Virus record (IMG/VR): IMGVR_UViG_3300050342_000003
Span: 1-42,326 of that record
Direction: 5' to 3' (one strand)
From: a virus
Length of the DNA stretch: 42,326 nt
The position numbers were made by a program, and so were the translations under genes. The notes beneath the pieces were generated by a model. That model did no database searches. It saw only the letters and a program-made list of their open reading frames with translations, and was not told the DNA's origin. This document shows positions 12,795 through 22,553 of this stretch, in pieces. How positions within the stretch are numbered: the first letter of the stretch is position 1; every line of letters starts with the position of its first letter.

Positions 12795-14912
12795 TTATCG
12801 ACCAAAAATTTCATTAAATTTTTTAATCGTATTCAAATCTGCTGTTCCAGTTACTAATAACCCATAATTTTTTTGAAAATCTCTAACGGCTTGACGGGTA
12901 ATGCCTCCATAATAGCCCGTACACTCTTGATTAGCAGGAAAATATCCTAACCATTGAAGACCAATTTGAAGTTTTACTACTTCTGATCCTCTATCTCCTA
13001 CATTGAGATAATTAGCATTTATAAACATCTTTGGTTTATTAATCTTTTGAGGTTCGTATTTGAAATCAACAAGATAAACTCCCAAAACAACTCCATTTTT
13101 AAATTGTTCTTCGTTGATAATTCCTAATCCATTAATACCCCAATCATCTCTTCCCCAAGAATTTTGAAAAATTAATGCTTTTTTGCCATTGTAAAGAGTA
13201 TAATCAGTTGCACAGTTATGTACCGCAACATTTTCTGCCATATAAGAATTATCATTTTCAACTTCCAAATTGAAAACTTTTCCGACATATTTTATTTTTT
13301 CTATCTTTTTTATTCTTTTTAATTCACCTATTTTGTGATAAAAGTTCCTCGTTTTTATTTTATTGGCATATGGGGAAATGAGAAAATCGAATCCTCCACT
13401 ACTTTTAATTCTTCTCGTTATGTTATGGGCTGGTTTTCTATGAAAGACACTATAAACCATATTTAGTTTTTGCAAAATAAGTTGTATCTGTAATGCTAAT
13501 TTTTCATCTGAAGTAAAAAGTCTCCAATAAATATTTTGATTTTTATTTCCTATTTGAATGGAACCATCTCCATCTATCCATCCTTCTAATAATGACCTTA
13601 GGACATCTTTAGGTGAGTTAAAAATAATTCTATAATCTAATCTTTTTTTGTTGGGCCTTCCAGCAATTTTAGCAAACCAATTCGCTATTTTTGTGCTATA
13701 AAAAATAACCTGAACTGCTTTATTCCTTGGGGAATAATAAAATTTGGGTTCTAAATTAAATTTACTTTTCATTATTCGAACAACCTTCTCTATTATTTTA
13801 CTATCTTTTTCTCTATTTAAAGAAAATCTAACAGCAGCAAATCCTTTATAATACTTTCCGTTCACAAAATTCCTTTTCAGATTACCATCTGCCAAATAAA
13901 GACCTACTAAATAAGCAATATCTTCATCAAATAAAGCATAATTTCTATCTAATTGGGTTATTGGAGAAGTAAAATTTGCCAACAAAAAGTCTTTTATTTT
14001 CAAATCTTCGGCTTTTTTCCACATAAATCCCCTTGAGATAGCATAATCCTTTCTTACATATTGAGAACCATTTATAACATAAAAAGGATGTTCTGGGGTT
14101 GCTAAAATGGGTCTTATTTGATTCTTGGCATATATTTTAAATAAATAACCCTCATAATCTCTTTCTAAAACCCTACTAACCCTTTGCCATCTTCCTTTGT
14201 GCGTTAAAACATAATCACCTGCTTTAATTTCAGTTATTTTTTTATAACCATTCTTTGTGAGAATTAATGTATCTGGATGGAAACAAATAGCATGTCCGAA
14301 TATTCCGTTTTTATCCAAAACTACTTCAGGTTTAGAAAATCCTCCTTGATTAAATCTCACCCCTAAAAGAATTCCCTTTTTTGTTTGCTCTATTATCCCA
14401 GCAATTACATCAATATCGAGTGGAAGAAAAACATAAGAATTTGCCTTATAAATTTGTGCTACCCATCTAACATTAGGAGTTTCATCATCTCTCCTTCTCA
14501 TTGCGTTTTCATTTAATCCTATAGATGGCATCTGCTGTTCTAAACAGGTTCCTTCTTTTCTGGCAATTTCTAAAGCCTGTAGATAATACATTCCTCCATC
14601 TGGTTCAACATATCCACGAGAATAAATAAATCTTGCAGATAAAATCTCAAATTTCCCCTCTTCTAAATAGTTTTCTATCCCAAGAGCAAGAGCAAGTGAA
14701 TGAGCAACGCAACTTCCCGATGTTGATTGGTTTCTAATTGGTTCAAATTTTCTCCATTCTGATGGTTTTTTCTCAATCCAATTAGGAGATGGATATGATT
14801 TAAAGATTTCTTCTGTGTGATAATTTCTTTCGTCAAGTTGTTCTCTTTCATCTCCAACCCATCCATAACCAAATTGCTCTTTTCTCAAAAATCTTTTGAA
14901 AAATTTCCACAT
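12795..14912 (-). CDS. Papain-like lytic peptidase with intein and PG-binding domain
   Basis: 705 aa. Residues 1-209 and 567-620 form a C1 (papain-like) peptidase: catalytic C68 in STSGSCVAHS, H207 in IFGHAI, N584 in FQNSWG. Residues 630-705 are a peptidoglycan-binding repeat (GDRGSEVVKLQIGLQWLGYF). An intein of 357 residues (C210-N566) splits the peptidase two residues after its catalytic His. After splicing the enzyme is about 348 aa and should cut wall peptides during lysis or entry. No Shine-Dalgarno or AAGGTC element precedes it. Confidence 0.88.
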   Translation of the reverse strand: MWKFFKRFLRKEQFGYGWVGDEREQLDERNYHTEEIFKSYPSPNWIEKKPSEWRKFEPIRNQSTSGSCVAHSLALALGIENYLEEGKFEILSARFIYSRGYVEPDGGMYYLQALEIARKEGTCLEQQMPSIGLNENAMRRRDDETPNVRWVAQIYKANSYVFLPLDIDVIAGIIEQTKKGILLGVRFNQGGFSKPEVVLDKNGIFGHAICFHPDTLILTKNGYKKITEIKAGDYVLTHKGRWQRVSRVLERDYEGYLFKIYAKNQIRPILATPEHPFYVINGSQYVRKDYAISRGFMWKKAEDLKIKDFLLANFTSPITQLDRNYALFDEDIAYLVGLYLADGNLKRNFVNGKYYKGFAAVRFSLNREKDSKIIEKVVRIMKSKFNLEPKFYYSPRNKAVQVIFYSTKIANWFAKIAGRPNKKRLDYRIIFNSPKDVLRSLLEGWIDGDGSIQIGNKNQNIYWRLFTSDEKLALQIQLILQKLNMVYSVFHRKPAHNITRRIKSSGGFDFLISPYANKIKTRNFYHKIGELKRIKKIEKIKYVGKVFNLEVENDNSYMAENVAVHNCATDYTLYNGKKALIFQNSWGRDDWGINGLGIINEEQFKNGVVLGVYLVDFKYEPQKINKPKMFINANYLNVGDRGSEVVKLQIGLQWLGYFPANQECTGYYGGITRQAVRDFQKNYGLLVTGTADLNTIKKFNEIFGR
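13215..14285 (-). mobile_element. Intein with LAGLIDADG homing endonuclease
   Basis: N-terminal splice block begins C210 (CFHPDTLILTKNGYKKI); block B is ATPEHPFYV (271-279). Two dodecapeptides, YLVGLYLADGN (334-344) and LLEGWIDGDGS (441-451), keep their acidic residues, so the endonuclease may be active. C-terminal block FNLEVENDNSYMAENVAVHN ends at N566 and the next residue is Cys, as needed for splicing. Confidence 0.92.
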
Positions 14913-14933
14913 TATTTAAATTTTACAAATTAT

Positions 14934-16436
14934 TTATTCTTTCTCCAATATTTTCTTTAATTTTAGCAAAAATTCGTCTAAAGCAGAAAAAGATTTTTCT
15001 TCGTTAGAGCTAAAATTAAGATTTCCTAAACCAAAATATTCTTTCACAAATTCAAATCTTTCGGGAATATTGTTTTTGTAACTTCTATTTAAAACCATAT
15101 CTAATTGCCAATGAAAACCATTAAAAACAATTTTCTTTGTATTTTCAAATGCTTTTTGAAAGGCTTCTTCTAATGTTTCTCCTGCTCCCGTAACCACTGC
15201 TACATTATAGTCATAATTGGCAGTTTCTAATCCTTTAGAAGTCTTTTTGACGTCCCATAACCAAATATCTTTGTCAAATCCTTCTGGCAAAATAATATCT
15301 TCTGATTTAATTTTATCTCTAGGTTGCCCAAATACTGCTACTCTAAAAATTCTAAATGAAGCTCCAAATCTTTTACATTCTTTGGGGTCATAAATATCTT
15401 CTCCCCTCAAAAGTTTTTCAAAATAATAGCCAACAGAAGGAAGGGTAGAAAGTTCGGTAAATAAAGCGTTATAGCCAGGTCTTATACAATACTCAGTAAA
15501 AAAGAAGCCTTTTTTCTTTTTATCATAAATAGTTCCAGCATCCCATATAGTTAATTCATTTTCTCTCAGCATTTCTTTTTCTAAAGGCCTAAGAAAAGCA
15601 TCATAAATTCTTTCCCCCTCTTCTTTGGTAAGCCAAAAAATAACGTCTGCTGTTGCTCCAGTCTGCCCTCCATATCCTCTGTTTCCAGGAGCATAATTTT
15701 TAATTTCAATGTCAATATTCATCCCTCTTACAATTTTGTTGAAACTGATTGCTTCTGGCGTAAATTCTAATATATCAGTTAACTTTTCTTGTAAATCAAA
15801 GCCTTCTGCTTCATAAAGTTTTTTATTCATTTCCAAAGCATTGATAATCTCCAATTTTGCTATTTCGGGTTCATCAGAAATAGGGACAATAGTTGGGGCA
15901 TCTGGATGATTACCTTTTAAAACCCAGCATTTGTCGGTTGCTTCTAAAAATTTTTTTGCCTCTTCTATAGTTTGGAACTCATAATGTTCTTTCTTTGAAA
16001 ATATTTCATACCTTTCTTCAACTAATTTTTGCGATTTTTCCCTATCTTCTTCTAATTCCCAGTCTTCTTTGTGAGGTAATAGTCCCCTAAAGCCTGCCTT
16101 TCTTAATTCTTCAGCATATTGCCACATAAAAGGAAAGTCAAAAATTATAAAGTATCTATCTTTGTTTTTGACTTTAAGCAGAGCATTAAATAATTCTTTA
16201 CCACTTTTTTTATCTAACAAACCATCATAAAGAGACATCCTTTGTTCCTTTTCCTTTTCTTCTTCTCCTTTACCCTCCAAATGATAAAATTGCCCTACAT
16301 AGACCTTGTAGCCTTCTTCTTGTAATCTAAAAGCGACAGGTAATCCATGCCCATCATATGTAAATAAGACAAAGATTGGTTCTGGATTTAACAATCTGAG
16401 ATTTATTTGTTGTTTTGTTTGTGTTTCAATTTCCAT
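14934..16436 (-). CDS. PurD-like ATP-grasp protein
   Basis: 500 aa. The N-terminal part (YDGHGLPVAFRLQEEGYKVY) and the motifs YGGQTGATADVIFWL and FTEYCIRPGYNALFTE recall phosphoribosylamine-glycine ligase (PurD), an ATP-grasp enzyme joining a carboxylate to an amine. The PurD active site is not fully recognisable, so the substrate may differ. It lies among ejection and lysis genes, overlapping the upstream gene as TAATG, which is odd for a purine enzyme; it may modify a wall peptide, nucleotide or virion part. Assignment by motif only. Confidence 0.55.
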   Translation of the reverse strand: MEIETQTKQQINLRLLNPEPIFVLFTYDGHGLPVAFRLQEEGYKVYVGQFYHLEGKGEEEKEKEQRMSLYDGLLDKKSGKELFNALLKVKNKDRYFIIFDFPFMWQYAEELRKAGFRGLLPHKEDWELEEDREKSQKLVEERYEIFSKKEHYEFQTIEEAKKFLEATDKCWVLKGNHPDAPTIVPISDEPEIAKLEIINALEMNKKLYEAEGFDLQEKLTDILEFTPEAISFNKIVRGMNIDIEIKNYAPGNRGYGGQTGATADVIFWLTKEEGERIYDAFLRPLEKEMLRENELTIWDAGTIYDKKKKGFFFTEYCIRPGYNALFTELSTLPSVGYYFEKLLRGEDIYDPKECKRFGASFRIFRVAVFGQPRDKIKSEDIILPEGFDKDIWLWDVKKTSKGLETANYDYNVAVVTGAGETLEEAFQKAFENTKKIVFNGFHWQLDMVLNRSYKNNIPERFEFVKEYFGLGNLNFSSNEEKSFSALDEFLLKLKKILEKE

Positions 16437-19400
16437 TATTCTTCCAAATCAGGGTGAGATAATACTTCGTATAAAGAATTCCATCTTTCAATTAAGTATG
16501 ACCTTTTTGTTTTTTCGCTCCTTCTCAAGAGATAATCTTGTATCTTTAACTCATTTATCCTTCTTAAAATTTCTTCCCTTTTCTCTTTGTCTTTAATTTT
16601 TTTTGCTTTTGCTTCTAAATACCTTAATTTTGTTGATGTTCTATCGAGATATTGAGCTATTCTCGAGGGAGTTGTAGGGTAATTAGGAGTAGTTTCAGCT
16701 TCTTTAATAATCTTCCATACGGTTTCCCAATCATCTTTAACTATTGCCCTTCCAATTCTTTCAAAAATCTCATTTTCGGCTTCTGTAAGTTCTTTTGCCT
16801 CTCTGTAAATAGCAGAATTTAAGAAAACTCCAGGCTCAAGATATCTTGTTGCCATTAATGTGCCACGAACATCAGCTTGCTCTTTTACGAATGCTTTTCC
16901 TACTTCAAACAAAGCATTAATCCAGCCTTTAGGATTTGTATATCCGTATTCTTCTAAAATATCTGTCATCATCTCATAACCTTCTGCCTGCATTAATGGC
17001 AAAATAGGAGACAAAAATGTTCTTTCCGCTAAATATCTCATTTGAATTTCTGCTTCATAACTTGTTCCCTTGAGTTGTTCAGGAACTATTTGCTTACCAG
17101 TAAAGAAGTCTTTATTTGCTTGAATGGAAATAAAAGCCTGAATTACAGGGTTAAGCATTGATAGAACCTTACCAGTAATGTGGGCTCCTTCTCCAAAAAT
17201 AAGTTTTTTTGCTGCTCCTTCAGCATCTAATCTTCCATTTTTGAAATCATCAAAAACTCTTATCCAATGGCTCCAACCAATCAAATCAATAGCAGTATGA
17301 AAAGGATGAACAATCCTAAAAATTATAGGAATTCCTTTCTTTTCATCAATACCAGCAATTATAGTAATTGCTCCATATTTATAAAATGGAGGTAAATTAT
17401 CATAAATTTGAGATATTTGTTCATTTCTGTGGTTCCAAACATAAGTTGCAGCATACATTCCTCCAAGCATTGCTGGAATAATTAATGCTCCTTCTTTTGT
17501 AGTAATATAACGAGCATAACTATCTAATCTTGCTACATACCAATAGCTAAATGGAAAGAGAAATTCTCCAAACCATTTTCTAAAAGCTTGGGGCCTTATC
17601 GAGTAATCCACATGTATCCAGTTTCCATAATCAATAATAGCATCTAACCAAAATTCTTTGTCTCGAGCCAATTTTTTGATATATTCTGGAGCTCCCCTGA
17701 AAATTGGAGTTTCTCCCTTTTCAACCCTTACTAGATTATCAATAATTGAGGCTACTCTTGGGGTTGCTTCTCTGACAGCATTGAGATATTCAATCCAATC
17801 TCTAAAGTTTTTCCATACTTCTCCCCACTGAAATTCTTTTAGGCTGTTCATAACTTCTCTAAACCTTGCTCCTTCACCTAAATAAGGATAAAGTTCTAAT
17901 TCTGTGGAAATTGTTCCTAAAATTCCACTTTGTCTAATTTTCGAAAGGAAAAATTCTCTAAATTCTTCTCTTGTCATACCTGCTTTTTCGGCTAATCTAC
18001 CTTCTGGGATGCCATAAGCTTCCAAAGTCCCTATTTCCCCTCTAATTAAATCACTCATAAATTTCTGTGCTTTTGACATTTGCTTTATTGCTTCTGGATG
18101 AAACATTACTAGACCCCCTAAAAAGTCACCAATGAAGTTATTAATCATAAACCTCAAGGGAAAGCCAACAGTTACATAGATTTTCCACCAATGAGTGAAT
18201 TTTTTAAGAGGATTGGCCCAACTTGCTTGATTAAAACCATATATTTCGTTCTCAAGAAATTTGATAGTTTGAGCTAAATTATGAGGAAGTAAATAGTATC
18301 TTTGTCTCAAAAATGCCCTTGAATCAGGGGGTAAAATCTCTGAAACGATATCTACAATTTTTGAAGCTTCTGGGTCTCCTAATTTAGATCTTAAAATTCT
18401 GTTCGTGTCCCAAAGCTGAACATATTCAGTTTTATAGGTTTGTCTTATATAATCGGCAACTTCTTTAGGCAAATATTCAATACTTATTGGCCTTTCAAAA
18501 CCCAATTGATGAACTTCAGGATTTTGTAAAAACTTTTCGATTTCCTTTCTTGTGCCTCTTTCTCCATAAAACCTTTTGAAAACATTAAAAACATCGTATC
18601 TTTTTGCCAAAGAATCAGCAGTTTCTATTAGGGTTTGCCAATAATTAGCTTGAAAAAGCATAGTTCTCCAAAGGAATAAGGGGTCGTCAATATGTTTATA
18701 AAAGCCTCCTATCCTTTGATAAGCAAAAAAGGGCTTGAAATATTTCATAAGACGAGGGTAAAGATTATTTAAATAACCCCTCTCAACCATATCTCCAAAG
18801 ATTTCCATAGAAATGTGAGGATAGTAAATGTTCCAAAAACTCCATTCTCTTTGATGAGGGACAATTCTATTTAACTCCTTAAGAACATTTACCCAGTCTT
18901 CTAACATTCCATTTCGTGAAAGATTGTTTATAATTTTGTCTTCGTATTTTTCTTTAAAACCAGGTTCCATACGCTCCAAAACATCTCCTAAATGGTCTGT
19001 AAATTCCTTCCATATTCTTGCAAAATCTTTTCCATAACCATCAAGAGTTTTTAAAGAATTTAAGAATTTTCCTAAAAGTTCTTTTGGTTCTCCTTCTAAT
19101 GGATGAGTTAGTCCCATACTTTTGACAAGAGCAGCATCACCATATCTCCAAAAGTTATTGAAGAGTTCCTTGGCCTTTTCAGGATTTTGGACGAAATATA
19201 GGGCTCTTTGTTCTACCGTGTCTAAAGCTTTAATTAACGAATCAGTAAATGCTCCTCCGTTAATAAGTTTGTAATAAACATTTAAAGCAGGGAAAGTATT
19301 TCTTATTTCCATAGAAGCAAATCTCCCCAAAATCAAATCAAACCAACTTCTTACTTTTACAGCTTTATCAACAGCAGCCAATTTCTCTCCTATGATTTTT

Positions 19401-19474
19401 TCGGGGTTTATTTCTAGTTTTGAAGCAACTTTTTGTGTGACTTTTTGTAAAAATTCTCCTAGCGGGAGTGGCAT
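16436..19474 (-). CDS. Large internal virion protein, 1012 aa
   Basis: Very long, mostly helical. It has hydrophobic stretches such as FPLRFMINNFIGDFLGGLVM near residue 430 and IIPAMLGGMYAATYVW near 670, and a charged helical C-terminus. Size, order (after the adaptor and tail genes) and membrane-active patches fit podovirus ejection proteins that form a DNA channel across the host envelope. No enzymatic domain seen. Stop overlaps the next start as TAATG. Confidence 0.6.
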   Translation of the reverse strand: MPLPLGEFLQKVTQKVASKLEINPEKIIGEKLAAVDKAVKVRSWFDLILGRFASMEIRNTFPALNVYYKLINGGAFTDSLIKALDTVEQRALYFVQNPEKAKELFNNFWRYGDAALVKSMGLTHPLEGEPKELLGKFLNSLKTLDGYGKDFARIWKEFTDHLGDVLERMEPGFKEKYEDKIINNLSRNGMLEDWVNVLKELNRIVPHQREWSFWNIYYPHISMEIFGDMVERGYLNNLYPRLMKYFKPFFAYQRIGGFYKHIDDPLFLWRTMLFQANYWQTLIETADSLAKRYDVFNVFKRFYGERGTRKEIEKFLQNPEVHQLGFERPISIEYLPKEVADYIRQTYKTEYVQLWDTNRILRSKLGDPEASKIVDIVSEILPPDSRAFLRQRYYLLPHNLAQTIKFLENEIYGFNQASWANPLKKFTHWWKIYVTVGFPLRFMINNFIGDFLGGLVMFHPEAIKQMSKAQKFMSDLIRGEIGTLEAYGIPEGRLAEKAGMTREEFREFFLSKIRQSGILGTISTELELYPYLGEGARFREVMNSLKEFQWGEVWKNFRDWIEYLNAVREATPRVASIIDNLVRVEKGETPIFRGAPEYIKKLARDKEFWLDAIIDYGNWIHVDYSIRPQAFRKWFGEFLFPFSYWYVARLDSYARYITTKEGALIIPAMLGGMYAATYVWNHRNEQISQIYDNLPPFYKYGAITIIAGIDEKKGIPIIFRIVHPFHTAIDLIGWSHWIRVFDDFKNGRLDAEGAAKKLIFGEGAHITGKVLSMLNPVIQAFISIQANKDFFTGKQIVPEQLKGTSYEAEIQMRYLAERTFLSPILPLMQAEGYEMMTDILEEYGYTNPKGWINALFEVGKAFVKEQADVRGTLMATRYLEPGVFLNSAIYREAKELTEAENEIFERIGRAIVKDDWETVWKIIKEAETTPNYPTTPSRIAQYLDRTSTKLRYLEAKAKKIKDKEKREEILRRINELKIQDYLLRRSEKTKRSYLIERWNSLYEVLSHPDLEE

Positions 19475-19492
19475 AGTTTTAAAGGGTTATTA

Positions 19493-22400
19493 TTAATCTC
19501 GCCAAATTAATGGGTCTTTTAAAAGTTCAATAATTTCTTCTATACTTGGCCTTCTTCCTTTCATATTTTCGATGGTTTTGGCCGTATATTTGAGCCATAG
19601 AGCAAATTCTTTGGTTACAGGTATAGTCTCCTTTTCCCCTGTTAAGCTTACTAAATAAACCATTGTCCTTTCGCCTTCTTGGAATGTTTTAGTAGTATCT
19701 ATATCAAACATTTTACCCTTAAAAGTCAGAGGGAAAGAACCAACATCTGAAAGTTTTTTGGAAATTTTAGGCATAATTTGAGATAATTCGGTAATATTAA
19801 CCCGTGATAGGTTTTTAAAGGCTTCAATATTTTCAAGATAAGAAACTAATTTGTTATGGACTTCTTTTGATTTTTTACCCCAAAATTGTTCTAAAACTTT
19901 AAATGTTGGAGAAATTTCCAAATTAATCAGCGAAGTTACTTCAGATTTAGAAGCTTTTGTTAGCTCTTCTTCGGCTATTTCTCTTATTGCTTCTTTTGTT
20001 GCTTCTGTTGCCCTTACTAAATCGTGTTGATTAATCCTGAAAAATTGTTCTAAAAACTCTTTTTTAGAAACAAATGGGTCTATACCACCATTTCTTACTG
20101 TTGCTTCCATTCTCATTCTTAAAGCATCGTCTTGAAGAGCCCTTATGGCATTTATGAAATTGTCGACAGAATATTCTTTAGGCAAAGAAGGGATAGATTT
20201 TTTCAAAAAATTGTAAATAATCGGATATTGTTTGTCTAAAAACTCGGATAGGGTCCCGTTTATATAAGCACTAACATATCGACTGACAAAAAGAGTTTGT
20301 GCTTCCCTGCTATCAAAAACTCTATAAGCAAAGGATAAAAGTCTTTCTTCGTCTGTTATTCCTGAAGCAAGAACCCCCTTTAATAATCCTAATTTATCTG
20401 CACTTGTTATTCTTTTTTCTCTATTTTCGGCTAATTTTTTGCCAACAAAACTATGCCTTCCCAAAAACTCAAATAAATCTTGACCGAGAGGGTCTACAGA
20501 CATTCTATCAATCTTTTTTGCCAAATCAACAACCTCATCTAAAGCAGGTTGTTTTGATAGCCATTCTCTTATAGTTTCTATTCCTCCGTATCTCAAAAGT
20601 GTTTGGATATTATAAAGAAATTCTTGGGTTTTTTCTGGTATTTCTTCCCATTGAGCCAGTACTTCTCCATAGCGAGGACGAATTTCATTCTCAACAAACT
20701 TTTTAACATTTTCCATATTAGACCAATCAAAAACATTAGAAATTCTTTGTCCCAAAGTCTTTTCGATTTCTTGGGGTGCCTGTTTTACAACTTCCGCTAC
20801 ATTTTTGATATTTAAATTCTCATCTAAATTAAACTTTATTCTTGAAGCTAATTCTTCTCCTTTTAACAACTCTATTTTTGCCTTTTCGCTAAAAATTTCT
20901 TTTATATCATCTGGTAATTGTTTCCATAAAGGAAGAAGTTCTTCGTCAAAAAGTTTAGTCAGTTTATCAAAAATAGCATTTCTTTTTTTCAAAATATCTC
21001 CAATTGTTTCTGTAGCCACATAACTTAAGGCTTCTAATAGTTCTGGCCTATTAAAAAGTTCATAAGCCAATTGTTGCCTCGTAGCATTACTAACTTTAGC
21101 AAAATCTTTTGGAGTTTCGTGAACAAATCCCATAACTTCTAGCCAATTTTTTAAAGCAGCAAAAGACCAAGATGGCATTGCTTGCCCCTCTTTACCAAAA
21201 ATTCTTTCTGCTATTTCGGGAATTAACTCGCCATAAAGTTCCCTTCTTAAAGTTTCATCTATACTTTCTATTGCTTTTATAAGTTTGGGAGCCAATTCTG
21301 GAATTTTATCTTTGACGGCTAATAATTCTTCAGGATTTTTGAATAAATATTGAAGCCCCAAATCATCTCCCAACATTTCAACAAACCTTTTTAGTTCTTT
21401 AACATTACCCATAAATCTCTCAAAATTGTCTCCCAAAATACCCCTAACTTTTTGAAAATAAGAAAAATCTTTTAAGGCATCAAGGGCATCGTATAAAAAC
21501 GCTATTTTTTCTGGAGTTGACTTCATAAAAGTATCCAAAGATTGTCTTAGAATGCCTAAGTTATAAAGGGTTTTTCCTATGTTCTCAGGGTCAAAATCGC
21601 TCATTTTCTCTAAAATTCCTCTAAGATGTAATCCTTCATTGACATCTTTAACAAATTCGTCAATTGTTCTTATTGCTTTTCTGGCAGTTTCATCGTCTAT
21701 AGGTGTTCCAAAAATTTTTTCTGCCTCTTTTGCCAATGTTTCTACTCTCTTATCCATTAATCTCCAGGCTTGATATCTATTCCATCCTCTTGTAATGCCC
21801 CTTCCTATTAAAGTCATAGCAGGTCCAGCGGCGAAAATGGTAAATGGCAGTGCCCTAGCAGTTCCTTCAATCCAATCTGAAAGAGTTGGACTTTCCCCAG
21901 CCCATCTCATTTCTCTAACTGCGCTATAGCCAGCCCAAGGAGCCATTTCTAATCCTAATTTAAAACTATCCCAAATGAACTTATTAACATTACTTTTATG
22001 GAGCCACTTGTAAAACCCATCTCTAATTAAGGGATTGGTAATTTCCCTTTCAATAACTTTATCAATACCTAACCTTTCTAGAAATCCTAATGCTTTTACC
22101 CCTTTGCCAGCAAAGCCTAATATTCTTGCTCCTAAGGGAATTTGTGCTAAAAATCCCAACCCTTCCGCTAAGCCAGCAAGAGAAAGACCATAATCAGAAA
22201 TTAAAAATTTGTAAAGAGAGTTAATTACGGGAATATTAAGTTGCTTATACAATAAGCCTCCTTCTTTTTCGGCAATTTCAGGGGGAGGAGCATCATTGGA
22301 ATAAAGACCAAAGGTAAATGTTCCCAAAGCGTGATGCCATAATTTAGCCAACCAACCAGTCTTTTTCCATTTCTCAATATCTTGATTGATTTTTTGAAGT

Positions 22401-22552
22401 TGGTTTAAAACAGTCAAATCTTCTGGAGATAATTCAATACCATAATATCCCATCACGCTTGGGTCAAAACCAGTCATTTCAATCTGATTTTTGATAAACT
22501 CTTCCAATTTTCTTTGTCTAATAGGGTCAAGGGTTATTTCTTTTTCAGCCAT
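19493..22552 (-). CDS. Large internal virion protein, 1019 aa
   Basis: Second giant helical protein. Gly/Ala-rich hydrophobic stretches lie near 125-155 (LSLAGLAEGLGFLAQIPLGA) and 235-255 (ALPFTIFAAGPAMTLIG), which could insert in membranes. Long charged helices follow. Together with its downstream neighbour and the two upstream genes it forms a four-gene ejection-type block. No enzyme motif recognised. Confidence 0.6.
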   Translation of the reverse strand: MAEKEITLDPIRQRKLEEFIKNQIEMTGFDPSVMGYYGIELSPEDLTVLNQLQKINQDIEKWKKTGWLAKLWHHALGTFTFGLYSNDAPPPEIAEKEGGLLYKQLNIPVINSLYKFLISDYGLSLAGLAEGLGFLAQIPLGARILGFAGKGVKALGFLERLGIDKVIEREITNPLIRDGFYKWLHKSNVNKFIWDSFKLGLEMAPWAGYSAVREMRWAGESPTLSDWIEGTARALPFTIFAAGPAMTLIGRGITRGWNRYQAWRLMDKRVETLAKEAEKIFGTPIDDETARKAIRTIDEFVKDVNEGLHLRGILEKMSDFDPENIGKTLYNLGILRQSLDTFMKSTPEKIAFLYDALDALKDFSYFQKVRGILGDNFERFMGNVKELKRFVEMLGDDLGLQYLFKNPEELLAVKDKIPELAPKLIKAIESIDETLRRELYGELIPEIAERIFGKEGQAMPSWSFAALKNWLEVMGFVHETPKDFAKVSNATRQQLAYELFNRPELLEALSYVATETIGDILKKRNAIFDKLTKLFDEELLPLWKQLPDDIKEIFSEKAKIELLKGEELASRIKFNLDENLNIKNVAEVVKQAPQEIEKTLGQRISNVFDWSNMENVKKFVENEIRPRYGEVLAQWEEIPEKTQEFLYNIQTLLRYGGIETIREWLSKQPALDEVVDLAKKIDRMSVDPLGQDLFEFLGRHSFVGKKLAENREKRITSADKLGLLKGVLASGITDEERLLSFAYRVFDSREAQTLFVSRYVSAYINGTLSEFLDKQYPIIYNFLKKSIPSLPKEYSVDNFINAIRALQDDALRMRMEATVRNGGIDPFVSKKEFLEQFFRINQHDLVRATEATKEAIREIAEEELTKASKSEVTSLINLEISPTFKVLEQFWGKKSKEVHNKLVSYLENIEAFKNLSRVNITELSQIMPKISKKLSDVGSFPLTFKGKMFDIDTTKTFQEGERTMVYLVSLTGEKETIPVTKEFALWLKYTAKTIENMKGRRPSIEEIIELLKDPLIWRD

Positions 22553-22553
22553 T

